A stretch of DNA of 64,000 nt from an uncultured Acidimicrobiales bacterium (GCA_958295925.1 CATQHL010000001.1:819931-883930), one strand, 5' to 3'; shown: positions 33,664-43,132, numbered from the stretch's first letter. Translations and numbers: made by a program. Notes: generated by a model from the sequence alone, not told the origin.

Positions 33664-34628
33664 TCTGCTTGCAGCTCCAGGTCGGCGTCCACCATCAGCG
33701 CAACAAGCTCCTCAAATCCGACGGTGTGTTTCCAACCCAGCGTCTCTCGGGCCTTTGACGGATCCGCCAAGAGAAGGCTGACTTCGATGGGCCGGATCAG
33801 GTCGGCGTCAAAGCGGACATGATCCTGCCAATTCAGCCCTGCCCTGGAAAACGCGCGGTCGCAGAACTCCCTGACGGAGTGCGGCTCCCCGGTACCCACC
33901 ACAAAATCCTCAGGATCATCGCGCTGAAGCATCATCCACATGGCTTCCACGTAGTCAGCCGCGTGTCCCCAGTCGCGGCAGGCGTCGAGGTTCCCCAGAT
34001 TGACGTGGCGAGCCCGGCCCGCTGCAATAGAGGCCACGGCTTTCGTGATCTTGCGTGTAACGAATGTCTCGCCGCGGCGCGGGCTCTCGTGGTTAAAAAG
34101 TATCCCGCTCACGGCAAAAATGCCTTGAGCCCGGTAGATGCCTGTGAGACAGTGCCCCATTGCCTTGGCGCACCCGTACGGGGAGCAGGGACGCAGAGGC
34201 GAGGTCTCGTTCTGCGGAGCAGGGGCAGAGCCGAACATCTCCGACGAGGAAGCCTGGTAGAAGCGGCTCTCCGGACAAATCGTCCGAAGGGCCTCCAGCA
34301 GTCGCAGCGGACCTGTCCCCGTGGTGTCGGATGTCTGCTCAGGCACTTCGAAGGAAACCCCCACATGGCTCTGAGCCGCGAGGTTGTATATCTCGTGCGG
34401 CTCGACTTCCCGCAGGATTCTGGTAAGGGATCCCCCGTCACCCATGTCGGCTCTGTGTAGATGAAACCGATCAGCCAAGGGTCCCGCGAAGATTTCGCTT
34501 AGACGGAAAGTGCCGGGCAGGGATGTCCGTCTTGCCGCTCCGTGGACTTCATAGCCTTTGTTGAGCAGGAACTCTGCAAGATAAGAGCCGTCCTGACCAG
34601 TCACCCCGGTTATCAAGGCTCTCGGCAT
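33660..34628 (-). CDS. gmd: GDP-mannose 4,6-dehydratase
   Basis: A 322-residue NADP-dependent dehydratase that makes GDP-4-keto-6-deoxymannose. Cofactor motif TGVTGQDGSYLAEFLL (residues 7-22), AAQSHVGVSFEVPE, SSSEMFG and the catalytic YGCAK are all Gmd signatures, as are the GETFVTRK and LGNLDACRDWGHAADYVEAMW blocks. It is slightly shorter than usual (about 340-370). No fcl or rmd gene is adjacent. A surface polysaccharide role is likely. It is divergent from the large SpoIID/FN3 gene. Confidence 0.92.
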   Translation of the reverse strand: MPRALITGVTGQDGSYLAEFLLNKGYEVHGAARRTSLPGTFRLSEIFAGPLADRFHLHRADMGDGGSLTRILREVEPHEIYNLAAQSHVGVSFEVPEQTSDTTGTGPLRLLEALRTICPESRFYQASSSEMFGSAPAPQNETSPLRPCSPYGCAKAMGHCLTGIYRAQGIFAVSGILFNHESPRRGETFVTRKITKAVASIAAGRARHVNLGNLDACRDWGHAADYVEAMWMMLQRDDPEDFVVGTGEPHSVREFCDRAFSRAGLNWQDHVRFDADLIRPIEVSLLLADPSKARETLGWKHTVGFEELVALMVDADLELQAD

Positions 34629-34696
34629 TGCACAAGCCTACCATTCAAGGTTTGCTGGAAGGGGCTTGGCATCGGTCGGCAGGCTGGGATTGCTAG

Positions 34697-34725
34697 TTGC
34701 AATCAAGGTTGAATTGGGGCACAAT
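34697..34725 (+). promoter_or_regulatory. Candidate promoter for the SpoIID/FN3 gene
   Basis: TTGCAA (34697-34702) and CACAAT (34720-34725) are 17 bases apart, each matching four of six consensus positions. The predicted transcript would start about 24 bases before the GTG at 34756. A GGGGGCGG tract lies near the start. Confidence 0.35.
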
Positions 34726-34755
34726 GTGTCCGGCAGCGGGGGCGGTGCCATCTAG

Positions 34756-37700
34756 GTGAATTTTCAGTTGAGCACTCTTTCCCAGCGCGCGCGCGCTTCA
34801 TTTTCGGTAGCCATGGCAACGACCATCTCGTCGCTTCTGTTTGTCGCTGCGCTTTCCGGGCAAGCTCTCGGACAATCCAACGGATACGCCCTCTCAGGGC
34901 TTGGCGCCAACGACTCGGTCACGTTTTACGGCGCTGGTTGGGGCCACGGAGTGGGGATCAGCCAATATGGCATCAAGAGCCGCTCCCTGGCAGGCCACAC
35001 AGCAAGCCAGATGCTTGGTTTCTACTACCCAAACACCACCCTTGAACATGGCTGGGGGGTGGCTGACCTGAGGATCCTGCTGTCTACAGTCGAAGGGGGA
35101 AGCCGATTTCGTCCTCGCGGCCCCTTCGAGATATCCATCGACGGCACGGTGATCTACAGCTCTGCGGGCACCGATCTATTTACCGTGAGACTGGATGGTG
35201 GCATCTGGACGGCTACCAATTCCGGGGGCGCCAACCTCTGCCCAGCCGCTGGTTGCACAGGTTCCGTATTCCGAATCTCCACGGCGGACGGAGTGGCAGT
35301 GGAGACCTCAGCCACTCGGCGTTCCTACTCTCACGGACAGATTGAGTTGTCCAAGCTCTCAAACAGCGCCTACCGCGCAGTCCTGGCCTCGCTCAACCTT
35401 GAGGACTACCTCAAGGGCATAGCCGAGGTGCCCGCCTCATGGCCGACTGAGGCGCTCCGGGCTCAGGCGATCGCCGCACGTTCCTACGCCCTTAACATTG
35501 CCTCCACTCGAAGAGCAGACAGTGGCTGGACGGCACCATTCGACCTCTACTCCACCGTATACGACCAAGTCTACGCGGGCAACGACAAGGAAGCAGCACC
35601 AAGCTCCGGGCCGTGGCTGAAGGCCGTAGCCGACACTTCGGGCCAGGTACTGACCTACGGCGGTCAGCCCGCCTTGACGTTCTACGCCGCATCCAACGGC
35701 GGATACACCGAGGCAGGCGGCTACGCATTCCGTCAGGATCTGCCCTACCTGATCCCCACCCCTGATCCTCACACCGATGCCGACCCCTTCAAGAGTTGGT
35801 CCGTCACCCACAGCGTCGCCTCCCTGAGCAGGTGGCTTAACCGATACAGCGACACCTCCGTGGGAACCCTCCAAGGCATTTCAGTGACGGGGAACATCAG
35901 CCCGTCTGGGCGAATCAACCGCGCCACGGTTCACCTGACCGGCTCCTACGGCACGAAAAGGGTATCCGGAGGCCGTTTCACAATAGTCATAAACGTCGGC
36001 GCCAGGAACGACGGGCTGCCGGAGCTTCCCGCCTCAAACAGTAGGAAAGGTCACCTTCTGTCTACGAGATTCACGTTCGGAGAGACCATTCCAGGTGATC
36101 TTCCCCCGGTGTTCAGCGAGGCAACCTCGCCGGCACCCGCGACCCAGCCGCCGAGCCCGGCACCCGCAGTCCAGGCGCCCAGCCCGACACCCACAACCAA
36201 GGCGCCCAGCCCGATCTCCCCGCCAGGGCCGCCCCAGGGACTCCAAATTACGCCCGGAGCAGGTGAGATCCTCCTCAGGTGGATCTCACCGAAGTCGACA
36301 GGAGGGGGCAGCCTCGCTTACGCGGTCACGTGGCAGTCGACGGGCGGCTCCCCCCGCACACAGGAAACAACCGCCACCAGCCTCAGAATCGAACAGCTCA
36401 CCAACGGCGTGCCCTATGCAGTATCGGTTACGGCAAGGAACGAGGCTGGAAGTTCGGCGGCGGCGACCGTCTCCGGAACGCCGCTGGGTCCGCCTGATCC
36501 CCCCGTGGGGGCGTCGCTCAGCAGAGGGGACGGTTATCTCGACCTCACCTGGGGAGCCCCCGAGCGCAACGGTGGAAGCCGCGTGACTTCCTACGAAGTG
36601 ATCTGGCAGGCAAAGGGCGGGTCTTCGCAATCCGCCGTCACGACGTCCATGAACCACCGAATCGAAGGCCTGACCAACGGGGTGACCTACTCAGTGGCGA
36701 TAACCGCCCGCAACGACCAGGGCTCTTCGCCGCAAACCGCGCCGATTCAGATGATCCCTGCTCGCCCCCCCGGGCCGCCCGCGGGCATCTACGCGGAGGG
36801 GCGCGACGGATACATCCATGTTCACTGGCTGCCGCCTAACGACAACGGCGGCCTTGCCGTGAGGACGTATCTCCTGGCAGTGAGCACCGCAACGGAGTCG
36901 ACAACGCACGAAATCCCCGCCAGCAGCACCTCCTACGACATCGAGGGGCTTGCCAACGGCACCACGTACGCAGTGAACCTGAGGGCAAGCAACGAACTCG
37001 GCCAGTCCCAAGCCTCCTCCAGCGTGAGCGCCAAACCCGCAGGACCGCCGGGGACCCCGCAGAACGTACACGCGAGCCGCGGGGACGAGAGGATAAGCGT
37101 GAGCTGGCAATCTCCCACCTACAACGGTGGCGTGCCAATTGAGGGCTACGAGGTCTCCTGGAAGCCGTCCGACGAAGCCGAGGCCCCCAAGAGTTCCAAG
37201 ACCCTGCCTGCCACCAGCACAGACTTCGTGATCGGCGGGCTGGCAAACGGGGTCACTTATTCGATTTCAGTGGCAGCCATCAACGAAGTCGGCGCTTCCG
37301 CCCCAACAAAAGGGGAGTCGGTCACCCCTGCAGGAATCCCCGGTGCGCCTGAGGAGCTAACCCTCAGCCGAGGTGACGGAAGCATTGAAGTCACCTGGGC
37401 GTCCCCGGAAGACGACGGAGGTATAGAAGTAATCGGCTACACGGTGACCTGGGCGCCTCTTTACCCTGACGGCTCGCAGGCTCTTCCGCCAGCCACTGCC
37501 GACATAACCGAGCCCGGTTACGAGATAACCGGGCTTAAAAACGGCATTCCCCATGCCGTCACCGTCTCGGCACTCAACGAGATAGGCGGTTCGGTCTCCT
37601 CCGAGGAATTGCGGGCAATTCCCATGGCCACCCCTGGGGCCCCTTCAGAGGTTGAGGTCATCCTGAGGCCGGACTCGATTGCGATGACCTGGGATCCCCC

Positions 37701-38199
37701 CGAGGAGGACGGAGGGGGAAGCGTCATCAGTTACACAATCGCATGGGTTCCGCTGGCAGAGGATGCCAGCGAGGTCGAAGAGAGCGCCAAAGAGCGAACC
37801 CTTACAGACACAAGCTTCATCATCACCGACATTGAAGTCGGCACTACCTACAGAATCACGCTGGTGGCAAACAATGAAGCCGGCCCGTCACGCTTCGTTG
37901 CCGTAACTGAGGCCGCGGCCGCGCCAGGGGAGACTGCCACCAGCGATTCGCCACCGGTGGAAGGCGCTGTGGCCCTCCACGACTCGCTGCAGACATCAGA
38001 CGCAGAGCGCCTCGAGGATTCCAAGGTCGAGTCGGCGACCCTGGCTCAGAGTCCCCAGTCCACCAAGAAATCCTCGCCGATCTGGTCAAACAATAAAATC
38101 GCCAGCTTGACCCTCGCCTTGATGATCTCTGCGGCCTGTGGACTGACCTTTTGGGTCTTACACAGGACGAACCGTCAGAGCCAGCACGCTCCCGGGTAG
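34756..38199 (+). CDS. SpoIID/LytB-domain surface protein with six FN3 repeats
   Basis: A 1147-residue exported protein. A signal peptide spans residues 1-40. The SpoIID/LytB domain occupies about 50-440. Its GWGHGVGISQYG motif (61-72) is N-terminal to the catalytic Glu224 segment (GIAEVPASWPTEALRAQAIA), unlike in Bacillus SpoIID, where it comes later. A Pro/Ala/Ser linker (about 455-495) leads to six fibronectin type III repeats (about 495-1075). A C-terminal helix (about 1115-1137) with a basic tail suggests membrane anchoring. SpoIID proteins cleave denuded peptidoglycan glycan strands; FN3 repeats often bind carbohydrates or act as spacers. It stands beside gmd; stop codons with the rhodanese-ThiF gene nearly meet. 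Confidence 0.9.
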   Translation: MNFQLSTLSQRARASFSVAMATTISSLLFVAALSGQALGQSNGYALSGLGANDSVTFYGAGWGHGVGISQYGIKSRSLAGHTASQMLGFYYPNTTLEHGWGVADLRILLSTVEGGSRFRPRGPFEISIDGTVIYSSAGTDLFTVRLDGGIWTATNSGGANLCPAAGCTGSVFRISTADGVAVETSATRRSYSHGQIELSKLSNSAYRAVLASLNLEDYLKGIAEVPASWPTEALRAQAIAARSYALNIASTRRADSGWTAPFDLYSTVYDQVYAGNDKEAAPSSGPWLKAVADTSGQVLTYGGQPALTFYAASNGGYTEAGGYAFRQDLPYLIPTPDPHTDADPFKSWSVTHSVASLSRWLNRYSDTSVGTLQGISVTGNISPSGRINRATVHLTGSYGTKRVSGGRFTIVINVGARNDGLPELPASNSRKGHLLSTRFTFGETIPGDLPPVFSEATSPAPATQPPSPAPAVQAPSPTPTTKAPSPISPPGPPQGLQITPGAGEILLRWISPKSTGGGSLAYAVTWQSTGGSPRTQETTATSLRIEQLTNGVPYAVSVTARNEAGSSAAATVSGTPLGPPDPPVGASLSRGDGYLDLTWGAPERNGGSRVTSYEVIWQAKGGSSQSAVTTSMNHRIEGLTNGVTYSVAITARNDQGSSPQTAPIQMIPARPPGPPAGIYAEGRDGYIHVHWLPPNDNGGLAVRTYLLAVSTATESTTHEIPASSTSYDIEGLANGTTYAVNLRASNELGQSQASSSVSAKPAGPPGTPQNVHASRGDERISVSWQSPTYNGGVPIEGYEVSWKPSDEAEAPKSSKTLPATSTDFVIGGLANGVTYSISVAAINEVGASAPTKGESVTPAGIPGAPEELTLSRGDGSIEVTWASPEDDGGIEVIGYTVTWAPLYPDGSQALPPATADITEPGYEITGLKNGIPHAVTVSALNEIGGSVSSEELRAIPMATPGAPSEVEVILRPDSIAMTWDPPEEDGGGSVISYTIAWVPLAEDASEVEESAKERTLTDTSFIITDIEVGTTYRITLVANNEAGPSRFVAVTEAAAAPGETATSDSPPVEGAVALHDSLQTSDAERLEDSKVESATLAQSPQSTKKSSPIWSNNKIASLTLALMISAACGLTFWVLHRTNRQSQHAPG

Positions 38200-38214
38200 C
38201 GGAATCGAGTTGAT

Positions 38215-39381
38215 CTACCCCGAAAGCACTGCAGGGCCGCAGAGACCCTCAAGCTCCACTATCTGAATTCGGTCCCTGTTCTCCCAGGTGATCCGGTTGC
38301 TCGGGTCGGGCCGGACACGGTACTCGCGGAAGCTCATGTCCCCGGCGTCGAAGGTCAGCAGCCTGCCTCTGAGAACGTCCCCGTAACCCAGAACAATCTT
38401 TAGAGCCTCCAGGGCTTGAAGCGAACCCACAACACCTGGAAGCACGCCCAAGACCCCTGCCTCTGCGCAACTGGGAGCCAGTTCCGACGGCGGCGGCTCA
38501 GGAACGAGGTCACGATAGGTTGGCCCCTCCTTGGGATCGAAGACGGTGACCATCCCCTCGAACCGGAAGATGGAGCCGTGCACCACCGGGATGCCCAGCT
38601 TCACCGAGGCGTCGTTGAGCATGTAACGGACAGGAAAGTTGTCGGCCCCGTCCACGATCACGTCATAGCCATCGATGATCGAAAGAATATTGTCGGCTCC
38701 AAGGCGAACGTCGTGGCACACCACGTTTACGTCAGGGTTGAGGGCCGTGATGGTTTTCTTGGCGGAGTCAACCTTGCGCTCCCCCACCCTTTCGAGGTTG
38801 TGAAGAATCTGACGCTGCAGGTTGGAGGCGTCGACGACGTCCATGTCCACCACGCCCAGTGTGCCGACTCCGGCCGCGGCAAGGTACAGCGCTGCAGGCG
38901 AGCCCAGCCCGCCCGCCCCGAGGCAGAGCACTTTTGAATCCAGAAGTCGCATCTGTCCTTCTTCACCCACCTCAGGAAGCAGGATGTGTCGGTGGTAGCG
39001 GTTGCGCTGCTCGGGTGTCAGCGACCTGGGGACGCTCCAGGGGCGGCCTTCGTCTTTCCACCGGTTGAAGCCCCCGTCCATGGACACCACTCCGGTGTAG
39101 CTCAGATCCTGCAGAGTGTCGGCGGCAAAGGCCGAGCGGACTCCCCCTGCGCAGTAGACCACTATCGGCGTGTCGCGCCTCGGCAGCCGGGCTTCGGCGT
39201 TGGCTTCAAGGTGACCACGGGGAATGTGGATCGAGCCGGGGATTGTGCCCTGCTCGAATTCGTCGGGCTCACGCACATCGAGGAAGACGGCCCCTTCTTT
39301 CCGAAGAGCCTCCCCCTCTGCGGTGTCAACTTCCCGGATTCTGCCTTTGGTCGCTATAAGGATGTCTCTGAATGTGGCCAC
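38215..39381 (-). CDS. Rhodanese-ThiF/MoeB fusion (adenylyltransferase/sulfurtransferase)
   Basis: A 388-residue fusion. An N-terminal rhodanese domain (residues 1-115) has the sulfur-bearing Cys77 in YCAGGVRSA. A ThiF/MoeB-type adenylyltransferase follows (about 120-388) with GAGGLGSPAAL (155-165), the adenylation arginine in NLQRQILH and the PSCAEAGVLGVLPG block. Such proteins activate ubiquitin-like sulfur carriers (MoaD, ThiS, CysO) and load them with sulfur. In well-known MoeZ proteins the rhodanese is C-terminal, so the domain order here is reversed. The Zn-binding CxxC pairs of E. coli MoeB are not apparent. It is convergent with the SpoIID gene. Confidence 0.88.
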   Translation of the reverse strand: MATFRDILIATKGRIREVDTAEGEALRKEGAVFLDVREPDEFEQGTIPGSIHIPRGHLEANAEARLPRRDTPIVVYCAGGVRSAFAADTLQDLSYTGVVSMDGGFNRWKDEGRPWSVPRSLTPEQRNRYHRHILLPEVGEEGQMRLLDSKVLCLGAGGLGSPAALYLAAAGVGTLGVVDMDVVDASNLQRQILHNLERVGERKVDSAKKTITALNPDVNVVCHDVRLGADNILSIIDGYDVIVDGADNFPVRYMLNDASVKLGIPVVHGSIFRFEGMVTVFDPKEGPTYRDLVPEPPPSELAPSCAEAGVLGVLPGVVGSLQALEALKIVLGYGDVLRGRLLTFDAGDMSFREYRVRPDPSNRITWENRDRIQIVELEGLCGPAVLSG

Positions 39382-39507
39382 AATGCTCCTCTACGTACAA
39401 CTTCTCCTGGACATTCTCCTTGTGTCTCTTCGTCAAGTCTACAGACCTGCCGCCTTCCGGGTCAGCTGCTCCGCACCCGATTGAGCCAGAACTCAAGAAA
39501 TTCCTAC

Positions 39508-39536
39508 TTGACAGAAATATACTGAAAATATATTAT
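39508..39536 (+). promoter_or_regulatory. Near-consensus sigma-70-type promoter
   Basis: TTGACA (39508-39513) and TATTAT (39531-39536) are separated by exactly 17 bases in an AT-rich tract of about 80 bases. This is the best promoter match in the window. Predicted start near 39543 gives a leader of about 64 bases before the gene at 39607, which has an AGGAGA ribosome-binding site. Confidence 0.75.
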
Positions 39537-39606
39537 CTATTATTATTAGTGGAAAATTACCTGAATAACAGGAATTGGCCAAAAGAACGAAAGGAGAGGC
39601 ACAGCC

Positions 39607-40293
39607 ATGCATTCAACCAACCAGTCAACGCTCATCAGCGACATCGTTCTCCATCAAAACGGCGACGACCATCGGCAAGGCGGCGGTCGAGACGGCATCT
39701 GGGATTCCCCTCGAAGCGACGCCGAGATGTCCGTCATACGGGTGGAGCCCTGGGAATACGCCGACTTGGAAGACTACGGGCATCACCCCCGATCCCCCTA
39801 TGTAGAGCTGTTTTGGCTAAGCATGCTCGGGCCTACCTCCACCTGGCTGCTGAGAAGGCTCTCGCTGCTGCTCGAACAGTCGCCGAAGGGTTTTGACCTC
39901 GATATCGAGACGTTCGCCCGCGAGATCGGCCTGGGCGGCCGGTCAGCCCTGAAGACCGCCTTCGGAAGGGCGCTCGACCGCTGCTGCCGGTTCGGGCTTA
40001 CCCAAAAGGGGCGCGGCTCAACCCTGTTCGTCCGGCGGAGGATCCCGAGCATCTCACCACGGATGGTGGAACGCCTGACCCCTGGGATGCGGGCAATTCA
40101 CGACCAGTGCATTGCCACCATCGGGAAGAGTTGGCACAGCGAGGAATTGACCCGAGCGAAGAAGATTGCCTCAGTCCTGCACGAGTGCGGGGATTCCCCT
40201 GATCGGATCGAGTCTCAAATGCACGCCCTGCAATTCCACCCCGCCCTGGCCTTCGAAGCCAGCCGCTGGGCGGCCTTGGAATCTTTGGCGTAG
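39607..40293 (+). CDS. Putative winged-helix protein of unknown function
   Basis: A 228-residue soluble protein that I do not recognise. A disordered polar N-terminus (1-45) precedes a helical region. Residues about 97-140 (DIETFAREIGLGGRSALKTAFGRALDRCCRFGLTQ) look like a winged helix-turn-helix. No enzyme motif is seen. The ATG follows AAAGGAGAGG, and a near-consensus promoter lies upstream, which suggests strong constitutive expression. It is a lone gene, divergent from the rhodanese-ThiF gene and convergent with pepA. Confidence 0.7.
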   Translation: MHSTNQSTLISDIVLHQNGDDHRQGGGRDGIWDSPRSDAEMSVIRVEPWEYADLEDYGHHPRSPYVELFWLSMLGPTSTWLLRRLSLLLEQSPKGFDLDIETFAREIGLGGRSALKTAFGRALDRCCRFGLTQKGRGSTLFVRRRIPSISPRMVERLTPGMRAIHDQCIATIGKSWHSEELTRAKKIASVLHECGDSPDRIESQMHALQFHPALAFEASRWAALESLA

Positions 40294-40306
40294 CTGCGGC
40301 GCAACT

Positions 40307-40345
40307 CCCGGCGGGGAGCGGCTCAGTGGATTCCCGCTCCCCGGG
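40307..40345. terminator. Strong hairpin between convergent genes
   Basis: GGGGAGCGG (40313-40321) pairs fully with CCGCTCCCC (40334-40342). An outer CCC/GGG adds three pairs across a three-base bulge. It lies between the stops of the winged-helix gene and pepA. No T-run follows, so bidirectional termination is likely but not certain. Confidence 0.55.
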
Positions 40346-40351
40346 ATGTCG

Positions 40352-41821
40352 TCAGTCGCACTCGCCACGACCGGGCGGCTGAAATCGACTGATCAGTTCG
40401 ACTAGCAGCCTGACCCCGAATCCGGTGCCGCCTCTTGAGGTCTCCCCGTCTGTGCTATCGCACCAGGCGGGCCCTGCAATGTCGAGGTGTGCCCAGGGTA
40501 TTCCATCGGCAACAAACTCGGCGAGAAATAGCCCGGCCGTGAGCGTCCCCCCCCAACGGTTGCCTATGTTCTTGATGTCCGCCACCTCCGAGTCCAGCTG
40601 CTTGCGGTAGTCGGCGGGCAGGGGCAGGTTCCAGACTCTTTCCCCTGAACGCTCGGCGGCCTGCTGCACGGCGGCGATGAAATCGGCGTGGTTGCCCATC
40701 AGGCCGGCCACCTTGGCCCCCAGTGCCACCATGCATGCCCCAGTGAGGGTGGCGAGGTCGAGGATGGCGTCGGGGCGGGCCTCGCTGGCCAGGGAAAGGG
40801 CGTCGGCCAGGACAAGGCGACCCTCTGCGTCGGTGTTCAACACCTCTACGGTCTTGCCATTGCGTATCCGCAACACGTCGCCGGGCCGGGTGGCGTCGCC
40901 TCCTGTCATGTTGTCAGTGATGGGTATGAACCCGGCCACTCGCACCGACGGCTTGAGAGTGCCAGCGGCCTTCAGGGCCCCCAGCACCGCCGCCGCGCCG
41001 CTCATGTCCATCTTCATGGTCTCCATGCCCGTGGCAGGCTTGATCGACAGACCCCCCGAATCGAAGGTGATGCCCTTGCCAACGAGAGCCAGAAATCCTT
41101 TCGCCCCAGGTGGATCCCACTCCAGCCTTACAAACCTGGGCTCCTGCTCAGAACCGCGGTTTACCCCCAGCAGCCCTCCTAGACGCTCTGCATTTATTTT
41201 CTCCTTGCCCCAGATTTCCAACTTATAGCCGTCGCCGTCGCCATCTTCTGCAATGCGGCGGGCAGCCGCTGCCAACTTCTCCGGCGTCAACGAGCCGCCG
41301 GGCTCATTGGCCAGGTCACGCGCCACGCAGACCGCCTCAGCCACACATCGCCCCTTCGCTACTGCTTCCCTCATCTCTGATGAGGCAGGAGCGACCATGG
41401 AGACCTTCTTGAGCTTGCTCGGCTTGGGGTCGCTCTTGTGAGCGTGGTATCCGTAACTGCCGAGAATCAAGCCCTCCAAGTGGGCCTGGGCAAAGGCGGA
41501 CCGATTCTCCTCGGTAGCAGGATCGAGGAGGGAACTTGCCAGCCAGCCGCATCCCGACGCCGCCCGCGCAAGACTTGCCGACGCCCTCCTTATAACAGCG
41601 GGTGTCAGCTCGGCGCTCGTCCCCATGCCCACGACTGCCACGGGGCGACCCCCTGCCGCAACCATCTGAATCTGCCCATCCTTGCCCTCAAAGCCGAGCG
41701 CCTTAAGGAGTTTCCAATCGAGGTCATAGGGTTCATCCCCCAAGCGGTCGGAGCGAACCGGCAACGCGACGATCTCCGCCCTGGCCGGTACTGAACTAAC
41801 AAGGGTGGCGGTGACAGGCAT
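40352..41821 (-). CDS. pepA: Leucyl aminopeptidase (M17, PepA)
   Basis: A 489-residue cytosolic di-metal aminopeptidase that removes N-terminal residues. Metal and active-site residues are in GKGITFDSGGLSIKP (Lys, Asp), the following DMSGAAAV and the M17 signature NTDAEGRLVLADAL. The ribosome-binding site is AAAAAAGGAGAAGAT before the ATG at 41821. Some PepA proteins also bind DNA, but nothing here shows it. It is downstream of ino1 on the same strand with a gap of 120 bases. Confidence 0.93.
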   Translation of the reverse strand: MPVTATLVSSVPARAEIVALPVRSDRLGDEPYDLDWKLLKALGFEGKDGQIQMVAAGGRPVAVVGMGTSAELTPAVIRRASASLARAASGCGWLASSLLDPATEENRSAFAQAHLEGLILGSYGYHAHKSDPKPSKLKKVSMVAPASSEMREAVAKGRCVAEAVCVARDLANEPGGSLTPEKLAAAARRIAEDGDGDGYKLEIWGKEKINAERLGGLLGVNRGSEQEPRFVRLEWDPPGAKGFLALVGKGITFDSGGLSIKPATGMETMKMDMSGAAAVLGALKAAGTLKPSVRVAGFIPITDNMTGGDATRPGDVLRIRNGKTVEVLNTDAEGRLVLADALSLASEARPDAILDLATLTGACMVALGAKVAGLMGNHADFIAAVQQAAERSGERVWNLPLPADYRKQLDSEVADIKNIGNRWGGTLTAGLFLAEFVADGIPWAHLDIAGPAWCDSTDGETSRGGTGFGVRLLVELISRFQPPGRGECD

Positions 41822-41941
41822 ATCTTCTCCTTTTTTGGGGTTTCCTTAAATTCGGGGTGGACGATTGGCGCGGACGCCGAGACGCGCAGCATGTCACTGC
41901 TGCTGAAGACAAGCGGCGGCGGCAATACTGCCGGGACACAC

Positions 41942-43012
41942 CTACTTTCCGGCTATGAAGTCCTCCACGGCCTTGTGGGCGTCGGTGTCGCGCATCTGCC
42001 GGGGCGGCGACTTCATAAAGTAGGCCGAGGGCTCGTATAGAGGGCCACCTATGTTGCGGTCGAGGCCGATTCGGGCGCAGCGCACAGCGTCAATCACCAC
42101 TCCCGCGCTGTTGGGGCTGTCCCAAACCTCCAGCTTCAGCTCCACGTTCAAAGGAACGTCGCCGAACGTGGTGCCTTCAATGCGGATGTGGCACCACTTT
42201 CGGTCCTTCAGCCAGGGCACGTAGTCGGACGGGCCGACGTGCACGTCGCTGCCCTCGAGTTCCTGCTCGAACTGGCTGGTGACAGCCTGCGTCTTGGAAA
42301 TCTTCTTGGACTCCAGCCGATCACGCTCCAGCATGTTCATAAAGTCGGTGTTGCCGCCGAAGTTGAGTTGGTAGGTGCGGTCTACCCGCACTCCCCGGTC
42401 TTGGAACAGGCGCACGAGGTTGCGGTGCACGATGGTGGCACCCACTTGCGACTTGATGTCGTCACCCACTATTGGCAACCCCTTTTCCCGGAAGCGGGCC
42501 GCCCAGGTCTCGTCACCCGCTATGAACACCGGCATGCAGTTGATGAACGCGCATCCCGCCTCCAGCGACTGCTCCGCGTACCAGCGGGCAGCCTGCTCGG
42601 AACCCACCGGCAGGTAGGAGACCAGCACGTGCGTGTCGCTTTCCTCCAGGACTGAGGCGACATCCACCGGTTCGTGCGGGGACTCGATGATTACGTCTGA
42701 TGTAAAGCGCCCAATGCCGTCGAGGGTGGGGCCTCGCTGGACGGTCACGCCCGTTGTGGGCACTTCGGCGAAACTAGCGGTGTTGTTTTGACCGGCCGAA
42801 ATGGCCTTGGCGATATCCTCGCCCACCTTGTCGCGATCCACGTCAAATGCGGCAGTGAATCGGATGTCTTCAATGGCGTACCCGCCAAGAACCGGATGCA
42901 TGAGGCCCGGAATGTCGTCCTCGGGGCTGACGCCCCTGTAGTACTCGACACCCTGGATTAGTGAAGAGGCGCAGTTTCCCACTCCAACTATGCCCACGTT
43001 GATTTTGTCCAT
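41942..43012 (-). CDS. ino1: Inositol-3-phosphate synthase
   Basis: A 356-residue NAD-dependent enzyme that converts glucose 6-phosphate to L-myo-inositol 1-phosphate, the first step toward phosphatidylinositol and mycothiol. Family blocks are [16 protein letters not shown] (NAD binding), [32 protein letters not shown] and [12 protein letters not shown]. The length is that of the short actinobacterial form. A predicted PimA-like mannosyltransferase at the right end uses the downstream lipid. It is divergent from a LysR-type gene with an inverted repeat between. Confidence 0.95.
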   Translation of the reverse strand: MDKINVGIVGVGNCASSLIQGVEYYRGVSPEDDIPGLMHPVLGGYAIEDIRFTAAFDVDRDKVGEDIAKAISAGQNNTASFAEVPTTGVTVQRGPTLDGIGRFTSDVIIESPHEPVDVASVLEESDTHVLVSYLPVGSEQAARWYAEQSLEAGCAFINCMPVFIAGDETWAARFREKGLPIVGDDIKSQVGATIVHRNLVRLFQDRGVRVDRTYQLNFGGNTDFMNMLERDRLESKKISKTQAVTSQFEQELEGSDVHVGPSDYVPWLKDRKWCHIRIEGTTFGDVPLNVELKLEVWDSPNSAGVVIDAVRCARIGLDRNIGGPLYEPSAYFMKSPPRQMRDTDAHKAVEDFIAGK

Positions 43013-43050
43013 AATCCTCCTCCAGTCGACTTTTTCCTGGTCTTTCTTCC

Positions 43051-43078
43051 CTGGTATTTTCCGAAGCCAATATACCAG
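43051..43078. promoter_or_regulatory. Inverted repeat between ino1 and LysR gene
   Basis: CTGGTAT (43051-43057) and ATACCAG (43072-43078) are exact inverted arms 14 bases apart. A further CTGGT (43037-43041) lies nearby. Placement between a LysR-type gene and its divergent neighbour suits a LysR binding site, but the spacing and sequence are not proof. Confidence 0.4.
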
Positions 43079-43126
43079 TCATAATCACGAACATGGAAGA
43101 AAATCACATTTTTAATAAGATCTATT

Positions 43127-43132
43127 TATAAT
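43127..43132 (+). promoter_or_regulatory. -10 element for a probably leaderless LysR mRNA
   Basis: A perfect TATAAT ends nine bases before the ATG at 43141. With a normal six- to eight-base gap the transcript would begin at or next to the ATG, leaving no room for a Shine-Dalgarno. No clear -35 was seen. Confidence 0.5.

Noticed and set aside
38194-38220. GGGTAG...CTACCC inverted repeat between convergent stops.
   Set aside because: The arms mostly consist of the two TAG stop codons facing each other, so symmetry is expected; the loop is long.
41886-41903. GCAGCA-TGTCAC-TGCTGC hairpin after ino1.
   Set aside because: Only six pairs and no T-run; such stems occur often in GC-rich sequence.
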